Under the pieces are notes generated by a model. The model had not been told where the DNA came from. It did no database searches and worked only from the letters and a program-made list of their open reading frames with translations. Of a stretch of DNA of 30,419 bases, positions 22,610 to 30,419 are shown one piece after another. The translations under genes and the position numbers were made by a program. The number at the start of each line of letters is the position of its first letter. Within the stretch, counting starts at the first letter, position 1. Origin of the DNA: QNYQ01 sp964542985 (GTDB lineage: Archaea > Thermoproteota > Thermoprotei_A > Sulfolobales > Pyrodictiaceae); NCBI GenBank assembly GCA_964542985.1, contig CAZIWH010000016.1:1-30419 (forward strand), written 5' to 3'.

Positions 22610-23471
22610 GCTCCCGCCATAGGTGCCTCCGGAGTGCTTCCAGGGGTTCATAAGGCACACCCATGTACTCAGCGGCCGAGACTACAGGCCGGCCGGCAGC
22701 CGCGCTGACCTCACGTAGGAGCCGCGGGTACTCCAGGTCGCGGGCAAAGTGGTGGTCAGCTACAACCAGCTCCTCTACATGGGAGGCGGCTTCGACGAGG
22801 CCCTCCAGGCCGCGTTCAACCTCCTCCCTCGGAACTTTGAAACCCGCAAAGTATGTCGGCGGGCCGCTTATGAAGAGAAGCGATGGCCTAACGGACTCTA
22901 TGAACTTGAGTGCCTCTCGACTCATAGGACCCTGGGTGTCCGAGCCATGCATGAAGCGCATCCCGCAGCACTCCACGACAACCATGACGACGTAGCCGAG
23001 CTTGCTCCCCTCTGCGCCGTGTGGGACAGGCGGCGAAGCCCTTATCACTAAGCCCTCGTCGATGACATAGCTGCCTGAATCTATGTATATAACCTCATTG
23101 GCCAGCTCGGCGACCCTGTTCAGCTTAAGGAACCTGTGTGCGCGTATACGCTGGCTTACATTGATGTAAGCCTTAGGGTGCTTGACTAGCAGTACCTTTC
23201 CGCGGTAGAGCTCAGCATACTCTGGACGGTGAAGGTAGTGGTCGTAGTGGTAGTGTGTTATCACGACATAGTCTGCGTCTCTCATCTCGTCTATAATCCT
23301 GTCCCTTATCTCCTCCAGCCTTTTAACTTCGAGAGGGTGTGGCGGCAGCCCGTACCTCCTGGGCGCATAGCTCACGCCGGGGTCGATTAGAATCTTCACG
23401 CCACCGGCTTCGACAGCAGTGGCCATTGAGCGCGAGCCGAAGCTATCGGCCCCAAGTATACGGACACGCAT
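22572..23471 (-). CDS. Metallo-beta-lactamase-fold hydrolase (UPF0282-like)
   Basis: 299 residues from ATG 23471; the frame runs on to GTG 23522. The MBL metal motif is THYHYDHY, an HxHxDH variant, preceded by the strand KILIDPGVSY. Later metal ligands are probably in SPPVPHGAEG, MHGSDTQGP and VVADHHFARD. This set and the gene length fit the archaeal UPF0282 group of MBL proteins, whose substrate is not established. No KH or beta-CASP domain is present, so it is not an RNase J/CPSF type. It lies between the orphan gene at 23601-24047 and the SPOUT methyltransferase on the same strand. Confidence 0.88.
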   Translation of the reverse strand: MRVRILGADSFGSRSMATAVEAGGVKILIDPGVSYAPRRYGLPPHPLEVKRLEEIRDRIIDEMRDADYVVITHYHYDHYLHRPEYAELYRGKVLLVKHPKAYINVSQRIRAHRFLKLNRVAELANEVIYIDSGSYVIDEGLVIRASPPVPHGAEGSKLGYVVMVVVECCGMRFMHGSDTQGPMSREALKFIESVRPSLLFISGPPTYFAGFKVPREEVERGLEGLVEAASHVEELVVADHHFARDLEYPRLLREVSAAAGRPVVSAAEYMGVPYEPLEALRRHLWREHEGETADSDRAS

Positions 23472-23600
23472 CTCCAAGTGGGGCACCTCTCTTGTAGGCA
23501 CCGCGCGGCCAGAGTCAGGCACAGTGGTGGCCTCAGAGGCGGCCGCCCACGCGCCTCAACGGCCAGGGGGCCTCGGCTGAGGGGAAAGCTCAGCACCAGC

Positions 23601-24047
23601 CTACTCGCTTCCCGGATCCCTGGCCCTGGGAGGCCACTCCACGGCCTTATAGCCCTTGAACAGCCACTTGAATCTCTCATACACATCCCAGGGTACTAGT
23701 ATGTCGTCTCCCCCGAGTAGGGCGAAACGGAGGCCTGCAAGCGGCGGCTCCGGGGGATCAGGGTAGTCTTTGAGCGCCGCGGGCTTCTCCTTGCCGATGT
23801 ACCTCCATTTCACTCCGCCTTTCCCCCCTCGGCGGCTGACGTAGCTCAGCCTCCACCAGTAGCGACCGATGTAGATGTAGCGCAGCCTAGTGCCGTCCTC
23901 GAGGCGGCGTGTGACCACATGAGTTGGCTTGAGGTAGTAACCGGTGCCGCTTATCAGCGAGTTGTAGGCGTAGACAGCTCTGCGGTAGTCCTCAAGGAGG
24001 GTCTCGATGGCCTTCAACCCATTCTTGACGAGGATGCTGCGCGGCAA
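23601..24047 (-). CDS. Conserved-looking hypothetical protein
   Basis: Not recognised. 148 residues from TTG 24047; another TTG is at 24017. The N terminus is helical (LKAIETLLEDYRRAVYAYNSLI). A compact aromatic, basic, beta-rich core follows: YYLKPTHVVTRR, RLRYIYIGRYWWRLSYV, then GGVKWRYIGKEKP. A proline-rich linker and a second helix (VPWDVYERFKWLFKGY) end it. The RYIYIG-type strands recall small archaeal nucleic-acid-associated domains, but I cannot name one. No signal peptide or membrane helix. It lies 75 bp downstream of metG on the same strand and 129 bp before the MBL gene start, with no obvious promoter of its own. Confidence 0.6.
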   Translation of the reverse strand: MPRSILVKNGLKAIETLLEDYRRAVYAYNSLISGTGYYLKPTHVVTRRLEDGTRLRYIYIGRYWWRLSYVSRRGGKGGVKWRYIGKEKPAALKDYPDPPEPPLAGLRFALLGGDDILVPWDVYERFKWLFKGYKAVEWPPRARDPGSE

Positions 24048-24122
24048 AACCGCCGTGCCCCCACGGCCTCGGCTCTGCTATGAACCGTGATGAAACTAGA
24101 AGGCGGCGAGAGCCCCTAGAGG

Positions 24123-25841
24123 CTACCAGCGTAGCAGGGGAGGCCTCCTCTCCATGACCTTCCTCCTGGCCTCTTGTATCAGCTTCTCCGCTTTCTGGGG
24201 GAAGTCTGGCGGCAGCTTGCGGAACAGTGGCTCGGGCTTCCCTATCCGGTGCCCGGGTTTGAGCAGCGGCCCCCCTGCCCGTAGCCAGAGGCCCTTGCTA
24301 TGGACGGTGCCTTCGAGGCCCAGCATGCTCCATAGCCTCTCAGCGGCTGCGGGTGTGAAGGGTGCGAGCAGCACTGCGAGGGTTGCAACACTGTTGGCTG
24401 CATGGTACATTATCGTCGCGGCCTCCTCGCGGCTCTTCTTTATCTTGTCCCATGGCGCCCTTGCGTTTAGGTACTGGTTACCGTGTCTCGCTAGCTCAAC
24501 AACCTCCTCCAGCGCATGCTTCAGCCTGAAACTGTCTAGCAGGCGACCCACCCTCTGTGGCGCCTCGCGGTAGTAGTTGGCGAAGTTCTCATCCTCCGGG
24601 GTTGAGGCTCCAGGCTCGGGTATTGTCGCGTCGAACTTCGAGTATATGAACTTGAGTACGCGGTGTATGTAGTTTCCTATATCGTCGTTCATGTCGCTGT
24701 TAACTATCCTGTAGAACTCTTCCCATGTGAAATTAGTGTCCTTTGTCTCGGGCCTCATCTTTATCAGTGCGAAGCGCCAGTAGTCTGCGGGTAGAAGCTC
24801 CAGCGCCTCATCCATCCATATGCCCCACCGCCTGCTCTTCGAGAACTGCTCGCCCTCGTACATCAAGTACTCTGTCGAGGATATGTACCATGGAAGCACG
24901 TAGGGTTCCCCAGAGGCCATTAGCATCGCTGGGAAGATTATCGCGTGGAACGGTATATTATCCTTGCCTATGAAGTACACCGTGCGGGTATCCTCGCTGA
25001 ACCAGTATCTCTTCCACTCCTCCTCCATGCCCTGCCGCGTAAAGTACTCCTTAGTCGCAGAGATGTAGCCAAGCAGCGCGTCGAACCACACATAGATGGT
25101 CTTGTCCTCGGCGCCGGGGAATGGGGCGGGTATGCCCCACTTATTGTCGCGGGTAACGCTCCTGGGCTTCAACCCTTCCTTGACCCAGTTGAGGCTGTAG
25201 TTCTTCACGTTTGGTGGTAGATTGGAGTGCTCAAGCCACTCTAGTAACTTGTCGCGGAGCTTTGGCAGGTCGAAGAACCAATGCTTGCTCTTCCTAAACT
25301 CCACGGGGCCACCGCATATGGCGCAGTGTGGGTTCTTGAGTTCAGTGGGATGTAGGAGGCGGCCACAGTTGTCACATTGATCACCGTGAGCCTTGGGATA
25401 GCCGCAGTATGGGCAGGTTCCGACTACAAACCTGTCGGGGAGGAACATCTTGTCGCGGGGGCAGTATGGGAGGAGGTCGTACTGCTCAAAGATGTAGCCG
25501 TTATTGTAGAGCTTCACCATGAAGTCGCGGACGAACTCCTTGTGAATGGGGCTCTCCGTACGAGTATAGTTGTCGAAACTTATCATGTATTCTTTGAACA
25601 GCCTTGAGACGTATTCATGGGCCTGGTCGGTGAGCTCCTTGGGGTGCACGCCCCGTCGTATAGCCTCGATTTCTATCGGGGTGCCGTGCTCGTCGCTCCC
25701 GCTTACGAACACAACGTCCTCTCCACGGAGGCGCAGGTAACGTGCAAACACGTCGGCCGAGAGTATGGAGCCTATCAGGTTACCCAAGTGCGGCACGTTG
25801 TTGACGTAGGGCCACGCAGAGGCTACGACCCAGCGCGCCAA
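24123..25841 (-). CDS. metG: Methionyl-tRNA synthetase
   Basis: 572 residues from TTG 25841. The class Ia catalytic core begins immediately (WVVASAWPYVNNVPHLGN): HLGN is at 18-21 and the KMSKS-equivalent FSKS at 333-336. The zinc-knuckle insertion has CxxC pairs CPYC, CDNC and CAIC (residues about 143-176). GSDEHGTP and the C-terminal anticodon-binding helical domain (LNARAPWDKIKK) are present. There is no EMAP-like C-terminal tRNA-binding domain, which in archaea is often a separate protein. The open frame runs on to 26009, but those 56 residues are not MetRS-like and would overlap the divergent kinase gene; TTG 25841 has GGAG about eleven bases before it. Confidence 0.96.
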   Translation of the reverse strand: MARWVVASAWPYVNNVPHLGNLIGSILSADVFARYLRLRGEDVVFVSGSDEHGTPIEIEAIRRGVHPKELTDQAHEYVSRLFKEYMISFDNYTRTESPIHKEFVRDFMVKLYNNGYIFEQYDLLPYCPRDKMFLPDRFVVGTCPYCGYPKAHGDQCDNCGRLLHPTELKNPHCAICGGPVEFRKSKHWFFDLPKLRDKLLEWLEHSNLPPNVKNYSLNWVKEGLKPRSVTRDNKWGIPAPFPGAEDKTIYVWFDALLGYISATKEYFTRQGMEEEWKRYWFSEDTRTVYFIGKDNIPFHAIIFPAMLMASGEPYVLPWYISSTEYLMYEGEQFSKSRRWGIWMDEALELLPADYWRFALIKMRPETKDTNFTWEEFYRIVNSDMNDDIGNYIHRVLKFIYSKFDATIPEPGASTPEDENFANYYREAPQRVGRLLDSFRLKHALEEVVELARHGNQYLNARAPWDKIKKSREEAATIMYHAANSVATLAVLLAPFTPAAAERLWSMLGLEGTVHSKGLWLRAGGPLLKPGHRIGKPEPLFRKLPPDFPQKAEKLIQEARRKVMERRPPLLRW

Positions 25842-25965
25842 GGCGCTCTCACTCTCCTTCTGCCATCCTTCCCCGGAGGATAGTCTTTTGCCGCATCGTG
25901 GTAGAGGAATAAGTCTGTGGCATCGCCTCCAGAGCCTCTCTTGGCTTGGATGCGGGTGTGCCACT

Positions 25966-26886
25966 ATGCCCCCGCGGCACTTGGCTGTGGGCAACCTAAA
26001 CCTGGACATGTATGTTGTGGTGGACTATATTCCGGGACCCGATGAGAATAGTATCGCTAGGGAGGCCTACCTGGGCCCGGGTGGTGCTGCGGCTAACTAC
26101 GCAGTCACCGTAACGGGGCTAGGTCACGAGGCTGGGCTCGTGAGCCATACGGGTAGCGAGGCGGGACGGCTTGGGCTCCTACGTGCCCTCCGCGAACGCG
26201 GTGTGGATACAAGCCATATTGTAATTCATGAGGGAGAGATGCCGGGGCTCGTGATAATCCTGGTAGCCAAGGATGGGGAGAGAACAATGATAACAATGAG
26301 GGGGGCAAACAACTATCTACGCGGCGACGAGGCCGCTGGGGAGAAGGTAGACGCCCTCCATGTAGCGAGCCGCGGTACCGAAGTCTTCACCCGAGCAGCT
26401 TCCAGCATCTCTGCCCGCCTCGTCTCCTACGACCCGGGCGCCTCAAACGCTAGACGCGAGGGGCCTAAGATACTCGAGGTGGCCAGGAACCTGGCTGACG
26501 TCCTCGTACTGAACAGGGTTGAATACGGCTACGTCTCCGGCGGCGCAGGGCTCAGCGTCGCAAGAAGTCTCTTGGGCGGGAGGCTGGGGATGATAATCGT
26601 CAAGCTCGGTGCCCAGGGAGCAGTGCTGTTCACCAGAGAGGGGGCGTGGCGTGTTGAAGCCTACCGTGCAGGCGAGCCCGTGGACACTACGGGCGCGGGC
26701 GACGTGTTCATAGCTACCTTTAACGTGTTCTACCTCGACACGGATGATCCCCTGGAGGCGTTGAAGGCGGCGAGCATAGCCGCTGGTATGAAGGTGACGA
26801 GGAGGGGCGCGCAGAGTGCGCCTGGCAGAGAGGAGGTTGAAAGGATCCTCCGCACTAGCCCGCCAGCAGTCAAGAGGCTACAGTAG
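25966..26886 (+). CDS. PfkB-family carbohydrate/nucleoside kinase (ribokinase-like)
   Basis: 306 residues from ATG 25966. The N-terminal VGNLNLDMYV and GPGGAAANYAV (first PfkB signature region, sugar binding) and the C-terminal DTTGAGDVFIATF (second signature, catalytic Asp and anion hole) are intact. It should phosphorylate a sugar or nucleoside with ATP in the cytoplasm; the substrate cannot be told from the sequence. The frame runs back to 25888 but those 26 residues are not family-like. It is divergent from metG across 124 bp with no strong TATA box seen. The CxxCxxCC-type gene follows within five bases. Confidence 0.92.
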   Translation: MPPRHLAVGNLNLDMYVVVDYIPGPDENSIAREAYLGPGGAAANYAVTVTGLGHEAGLVSHTGSEAGRLGLLRALRERGVDTSHIVIHEGEMPGLVIILVAKDGERTMITMRGANNYLRGDEAAGEKVDALHVASRGTEVFTRAASSISARLVSYDPGASNARREGPKILEVARNLADVLVLNRVEYGYVSGGAGLSVARSLLGGRLGMIIVKLGAQGAVLFTREGAWRVEAYRAGEPVDTTGAGDVFIATFNVFYLDTDDPLEALKAASIAAGMKVTRRGAQSAPGREEVERILRTSPPAVKRLQ

Positions 26887-26890
26887 CGAC

Positions 26891-27334
26891 GTGGTTCCAG
26901 TGAACTGCAGGCTTCCTTCTGGGCGCTTCTGCGCCCTCTGCTGCTACAACACCGAAATGCCTCTAACGGAGGAGGATATCGCGAGGCTCGAGGCTCTGGG
27001 GTACCAGCGCAGCGAGTTCGCGGTGCTCGGTGAGGATGGGGTCCATAGGCTCAGAAACGTGGATGGCCACTGTTTCTTCCTCGACCCCGCTACCGGGGCT
27101 TGTAGGGTCTACTGGGCTAAGCCGGAAGGCTGCCGACTCTACCCCCTGGTTTACGACGCAGAGCAGGGCCGGGTGGTCGTTGACCCCGAGTGTCCAGCCG
27201 CAGATAGTATACCGTCGTGGGTCGTGGAGAAGTATGCCTCGAGGGTAGAAGTGCTTGTGGAGAAAGTCTATGGTGCTAGAGCACTAGGCGCTCGCCGCGT
27301 ATCCTCCTCTCGTAGACACGGTAAGTCGGCGTAA
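26891..27334 (+). CDS. CxxCxxCC-type (YkgJ/UPF0153-like) cysteine-cluster protein
   Basis: 147 residues from GTG 26891 (GTG 26900 also possible). The Cys-rich signature is present: GRFCALCCYNTEMPLTEEDI, then GHCFFLDPATGACRVYWAKPEGCRLYPL and a late Cys in DPECPA. Together about seven cysteines could bind a metal or iron-sulfur cluster. Members of this family are widespread and mostly uncharacterised. The start is four bases after the PfkB stop and lacks a ribosome-binding site, so reinitiation or coupling is likely. The last 59 bp overlap the 3' end of the convergent gcvPB gene. The longer frame from 26816 would overlap the kinase and is not family-like. Confidence 0.82.
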   Translation: MVPVNCRLPSGRFCALCCYNTEMPLTEEDIARLEALGYQRSEFAVLGEDGVHRLRNVDGHCFFLDPATGACRVYWAKPEGCRLYPLVYDAEQGRVVVDPECPAADSIPSWVVEKYASRVEVLVEKVYGARALGARRVSSSRRHGKSA

Positions 27335-28817
27335 CAGTCCTAGGGTGGTTGGCGTAGACGTCGTCTATCCGCGCGACAGCAGTGTTCCTCGGAGCGGCCT
27401 TAACCTCTTCCGGACTCCTCTTCGCCGCTTCAGCTATCTCCTTCAGCGCCTGGGCGTAGGCCTCTATACTGCGCTTTGACTCGGACTCGGTGAACTCGAT
27501 CATCAACGCTTCCTCCACTATCAAGGGGAAGTATATCGTGGGGGCGTGGAGCCCGCGGTCGAGTAGCGCCTTAGCTACGTCGCCCGCTGTCACCCCTGTC
27601 TCGCGAGCGAGGGGCTTAGCCGAGAGGACTGCCTCGTGTTTCCGCGGCTGCCTTCCGTACGGCAGTTCGTAGCCTTCAACTTTCCTCATAAGTGCGAGGA
27701 AGTAGTTGGTGTTCAGCGTGCTCTGCAGCGCAGCCTCCCGCAGCCCCCAGGGCCCCATAGAGGCTATGTAGAGGAAGCCCTTGAGCAGGGGCACTATGTT
27801 GCCGTAGAAGGCTCTTACCCTGCCTATACAGCGCTCACAGCTATAGTCCCAGTAGAGCCTGCCCTCCCTCTCCTCAAGCAGCGGCCGGGGGAGATAGTCT
27901 ACAAGCGTCCCCTTGGCACAGACGACGCCTGCGCCGGGGCCTCCTCCTCCATGCGGAGCTGCGAACGTCTTGTGGATGTTGAGGTGCACTATGTCGAAGC
28001 CCATGTCGCCTGGCCGGGTTATTCCCATTATGCCGTTCAGGTTGGCTCCGTCGTAGTAGAGTAGGCCGCCGGCAGCGTGCACGGTGTCAGCTATCTCTAG
28101 GATGCTGTGCTCGAAGATGCCGAGGGTGTTCGGGTTTGTGAGCATTATACCTGCCGTCCTGGGGCCCACGGCGGCCTTCAGTGCCTTGAGGTCAACTGTG
28201 CCGTCCTCCGCGGTAGGTATCTTGACTACACGGAACCCGGCCATCGCGGCACTAGCCGGGTTTGTCCCATGAGCGGAGTCGGGTATGAGCATCTCGTCCC
28301 TCTTCTCGCCACGATCAATGTGGTACTTCTTTATCATAAGAGCCCCAGCTAGCTCCCCCGCGGCACCTGCGGGAGTTTGGAGGCTGCAGCGGTCCATGCC
28401 CGTAAGCTCCGCTAGCCACGTCTCCAGAAGCTTGAGCATCTTGAGCAGGCCCTGCACAGTCCCTTCATCCTGCAACGGGTGGAGCCAACGGAGTCTCTCG
28501 TCGCGTACGAGCTGCTCGCTCACCTTGGGGTTGAACTTCATTGTACAAGAGCCGAGCGGCACAGGGCCGTTGTCGACGCCATAGCTCATCTCGGCCAGCC
28601 TAGTGAAGTGTCTAGCCGCTTCAACCTCTGTGAGGCCGGGAAGCTTCAGCTCTTCCCGTAGCATGCCCCGTAGCCTCTCCTCAGGGCGCCCTACAAGCCT
28701 CTCAAGCTCCTCGTCCTCGTGGCTGAAGGGGACGACGAACCCGGTCTCTGGGGTTCCTATCTCGTGCACCAGGGGCTCGGGCCACCTAGCCTGCCTCCAC
28801 TTATCCACGCCGCTCAC
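27276..28817 (-). CDS. gcvPB: Glycine dehydrogenase (decarboxylating) subunit 2
   Basis: 513 residues, the C-terminal half of glycine cleavage P-protein as a separate subunit. PLP lysine K283 lies in NIHKTFAAPHGGGGPG; GSCTMKFNPK (89-98), AHGTNPASAAM and YDGANLNGIMG are family marks. With subunit 1 it forms the heterotetrameric P-protein that decarboxylates glycine and passes the aminomethyl group to lipoyl H-protein. H- and T-protein genes are not in the window. Start GTG 28817 overlaps the stop of subunit 1 by four bases (GTGA), a typical coupling. The final 59 bp are antisense to the convergent CxxCxxCC gene. Confidence 0.97.
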   Translation of the reverse strand: MSGVDKWRQARWPEPLVHEIGTPETGFVVPFSHEDEELERLVGRPEERLRGMLREELKLPGLTEVEAARHFTRLAEMSYGVDNGPVPLGSCTMKFNPKVSEQLVRDERLRWLHPLQDEGTVQGLLKMLKLLETWLAELTGMDRCSLQTPAGAAGELAGALMIKKYHIDRGEKRDEMLIPDSAHGTNPASAAMAGFRVVKIPTAEDGTVDLKALKAAVGPRTAGIMLTNPNTLGIFEHSILEIADTVHAAGGLLYYDGANLNGIMGITRPGDMGFDIVHLNIHKTFAAPHGGGGPGAGVVCAKGTLVDYLPRPLLEEREGRLYWDYSCERCIGRVRAFYGNIVPLLKGFLYIASMGPWGLREAALQSTLNTNYFLALMRKVEGYELPYGRQPRKHEAVLSAKPLARETGVTAGDVAKALLDRGLHAPTIYFPLIVEEALMIEFTESESKRSIEAYAQALKEIAEAAKRSPEEVKAAPRNTAVARIDDVYANHPRTVTPTYRVYERRIRGERLVL

Positions 28818-30199
28818 CTCGCCCCAAGGGCTTCAGCGATAAGGTCTACTAAGAGATCTATGTCGTCGCGGCTGTGGACCTCGGTGGTGCAGAACAGTGA
28901 CTCGCGGCTGCGGCTGGGCCAGTAGCGGCTCAAGGGAAGCCCGCCTAGCACACCCTTCTCAAGGAGGAAACGGTGGACCTCCTCGTAGGGCTTGTCGAAA
29001 ACAGCCACAAACTCCTTGAAGAAGTCCAGCTCGCTCGGTCTCGGCGCAGCCACGCCAGGCAGCTCATCCAGCCTGCGTGCCAGGTAGTGGCTGCGCAGCC
29101 AGATGCTCCTAGCAAGCCTGCGCAGCCCATTGGCGCCGAGCATTGTAAGATAGACGGCAGCCGCCACAGCCATCAAGGCCTCATTAGTGGTGATGTTCGA
29201 AGTCGCCCTCTCCCTGCGTATATGCTGTTCTCTCGTCTGCAGTATCATAGTAAAGGCTCTCTCGCCATCAGCTGTTCTAGTCATGCCGATCAATCTGCCA
29301 GGCATCTGGCGTACGAGCCGGCGCTCCCATCGTACGGCGAATATCCCGAGGCCGGGGCCGCCGTAGTTCATGCCTAGGCCTAGGGGCTGGCCTTCGCCCA
29401 CAGCTATGTCAGCACCGTAGCTGCCCGGAGGCTTTACAAGACCCAGGCTGAGGGGCTCCACAACGGTGATGAACAATGCACCACGTTTGTGAGCCAGGTC
29501 AGCGTAGGCCTCCATGTTGTCGTCTAGTTCGCCGAAGAAGTTAGGATTAGGCACTACGAGTGCGGCCGTGTCGCGAGTAACAAGCTCCTCAAGCCCTCCC
29601 ATGTCCAGCCTCCCGTCCTCGGCCAAGGGCGCGGCTACCAGCTCGGCACCTGGCCCCATGAGCCACGTCCTAAGAGTCTCCATATACTCCGGGTGGAGGG
29701 CCTCGCTGACCACTATGCGGTGGCGCCGTGTGACGCGCATGGCCATCAACACGGCCTCGGCTGTAGCAGTGCTACCGTCATACATAGAGGCGTTCACTAC
29801 ATCCATTTCGAGCAGGTCTGCCATGAGGCTCTGGTACTCAAAGAGCGCCTGCAGCAGTCCTTGATTTATCTCAGGCTGGTAGGGCGTATACGCAGTATAG
29901 AACTCGCCCCTACGGAGAACCTCATCAACCAGTGCAGGAACCATGTGAGGGCACCAGCCGCCTCCCATGAAGGGCGGCGGATCAGTGAAGGCTCTAACTT
30001 CCCTCATGTAGCTGTTCCAGAGCCTACGCAGCTCTTCTTCCGACAACTGGTGGCCGAAGCCTACAGCAGGCGGCTCCTTGAGGATAAGCCGCTTGGGCAC
30101 GTCGCTATAGAGTTCCCAGACATCCTTGACGCCGATGACACGCAGCATGGAGCCGCGCTCGGATATCGCCGGCGCCCAGCGGATAGGCTCGTCTTTCAA
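28814..30199 (-). CDS. gcvPA: Glycine dehydrogenase (decarboxylating) subunit 1
   Basis: 461 residues from TTG 30199. The N-terminal half of P-protein: MLRVIGVKDVWELYSDVP near the start, then FMGGGWCPHMVPALVDEVL, FYTAYTPYQPEINQGLLQALFE, NASMYDGSTATAEA and the late GRLIGMTRTADG. This subunit lacks the PLP lysine, which is in subunit 2. The open frame extends to 30292, but those residues are Pro/Arg-rich and not conserved. A TATA-like element at 30236-30243 predicts initiation near 30213, and AGGGGGGTG lies just before the TTG. It is first in the gcvPA-gcvPB pair. Confidence 0.96.
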   Translation of the reverse strand: MKDEPIRWAPAISERGSMLRVIGVKDVWELYSDVPKRLILKEPPAVGFGHQLSEEELRRLWNSYMREVRAFTDPPPFMGGGWCPHMVPALVDEVLRRGEFYTAYTPYQPEINQGLLQALFEYQSLMADLLEMDVVNASMYDGSTATAEAVLMAMRVTRRHRIVVSEALHPEYMETLRTWLMGPGAELVAAPLAEDGRLDMGGLEELVTRDTAALVVPNPNFFGELDDNMEAYADLAHKRGALFITVVEPLSLGLVKPPGSYGADIAVGEGQPLGLGMNYGGPGLGIFAVRWERRLVRQMPGRLIGMTRTADGERAFTMILQTREQHIRRERATSNITTNEALMAVAAAVYLTMLGANGLRRLARSIWLRSHYLARRLDELPGVAAPRPSELDFFKEFVAVFDKPYEEVHRFLLEKGVLGGLPLSRYWPSRSRESLFCTTEVHSRDDIDLLVDLIAEALGAR

Positions 30200-30235
30200 T
30201 GTGCACCCCCCTGCCGGGGGCCGCCTTGCTGGAGG

Positions 30236-30243
30236 GTTTAAGG
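30236..30243 (-). promoter_or_regulatory. TATA-like element for gcvPA-gcvPB
   Basis: The minus strand reads CCTTAAAC about 40 bp before the TTG start. Initiation about 26 bp downstream gives a short leader that begins next to the AGGGGGGTG ribosome-binding site. This supports the TTG start over the longer frame. Confidence 0.5.
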
Positions 30244-30373
30244 CCTGGCGCGGCGAGGGGGGCTCGGCTACCCCAGGGCAGTTGTGCATCACAGCGTCTT
30301 CTCAGTAGGCATGACTCTCCTCACAGCCTTGAAACAAGGGGGTGTGAGGAACCGGGTGGGAAGGCCCGCAGAG

Positions 30374-30419
30374 TGGAGCCGCCGCCGGGATTTGAACCCG
30401 GGACCCCCGGCTCCCTCGG
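30374..30419 (-). tRNA. 3' part of a tRNA, probably tRNA-Thr with an anticodon-loop intron
   Basis: Read on the minus strand from the right edge: stem half GCCGG, variable loop GGGTC, T arm CCGGG-TTCAAAT-CCCGG, acceptor strand CGGCGGC, discriminator T and an encoded CCA. Bases before the stem half (CCGAGGGA) do not make a normal anticodon loop, because the position of U33 is G. An intron ending just before base 38 would explain this and is common in crenarchaea. U73 with a predicted GCCGCCG acceptor 5' strand fits archaeal tRNA-Thr. The 5' half lies beyond the window, so identity and intron are inferred. Confidence 0.8.

Noticed and set aside
23472..23600. GC-rich short inverted repeats in the MBL-orphan gap as a regulatory RNA
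   Set aside because: Only 4-5 bp stems are present in very GC-rich DNA, no better than chance; I see no feature here beyond the gap itself.
24080..24122. C-box-like GTGATGA as a possible C/D guide RNA
   Set aside because: No D or D' box (CTGA) occurs at a suitable distance, so a guide RNA is not supported.
25842..26009. 56-residue N-terminal extension of MetRS
   Set aside because: The residues are not MetRS-like, the core begins right after TTG 25841, and the extension would overlap the divergent PfkB gene start at 25966.
30200..30292. Longer gcvPA N terminus
   Set aside because: It is Pro/Arg-rich and spans the likely TATA box at 30236-30243. TTG 30199 has a good ribosome-binding site.
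1..30419. CRISPR arrays, insertion sequences, integrase or phage genes
   Set aside because: I saw no regularly spaced repeats, transposase motifs or terminal inverted repeats anywhere in the window.

Overview
The window reads as chromosomal DNA from a hyperthermophilic crenarchaeon, most likely a member of the Desulfurococcales (Pyrodictium/Hyperthermus/Pyrolobus-like). The support is archaeal and GC-rich: ribosomal protein S25e, primase large subunit PriL, NucS, an archaeal Rqc2/NEMF protein, archaeal TATA boxes close to starts, GGGGTG/GAGG ribosome-binding sites, many GTG and TTG starts, very tight gene packing and tRNA genes that encode CCA. The genus is an inference. I see no insertion sequence, phage gene, CRISPR array or clear pseudogene, and no stretch over 300 bp without a gene.

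Layout. 1-50: 3' half of tRNA-Arg(CCG). 88-5667: a sulfate-activation locus. A leftward pair (TauE/SafE-like anion exporter, APS kinase) faces a rightward set (ribbon-helix-helix protein, ATP sulfurylase, DHH phosphoesterase, alkaline-phosphatase-superfamily hydrolase, second ribbon-helix-helix protein). The divergent promoter region holds two copies of the palindrome CATTAAT-N8-ATTAATG. 5633-9218: a leftward glycan/lipid-glycan cluster (flippase-like membrane protein, GT4 glycosyltransferase, polysaccharide deacetylase, methyltransferase). 9264-9686: a coiled-coil protein of unknown role. 9818-13168: a 1116-residue, sequon-rich, membrane-anchored surface protein. It is divergent from a type IV pilus/secretion ATPase and its TadC-like membrane platform (13322-16890).

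16903-18969: NucS, the mismatch/flap endonuclease, divergent from PriL. 19089-21964: winged-helix protein, S25e, Rqc2/RqcH-like ribosome-rescue factor and a small membrane protein. 21944-25841, leftward: MetRS, an orphan protein, a UPF0282-like metallo-beta-lactamase-fold protein and an Sfm1-like SPOUT methyltransferase. 25966-27334: PfkB sugar kinase and a CxxCxxCC-type protein. 27276-30199, leftward: the two subunits of archaeal glycine decarboxylase. 30374-30419: 3' part of a tRNA on the minus strand, probably tRNA-Thr, whose anticodon loop suggests an intron.

How the genes fit together. The sulfate locus can make APS and PAPS and may recycle PAP through the DHH enzyme; no PAPS reductase or sulfite reductase is present. 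The paired palindromes and the two related ribbon-helix-helix proteins suggest a dedicated regulatory circuit, and this is the most novel-looking feature. The glycan cluster, the sequon-rich surface protein and the pilus-type motor together look like a cell-surface module.
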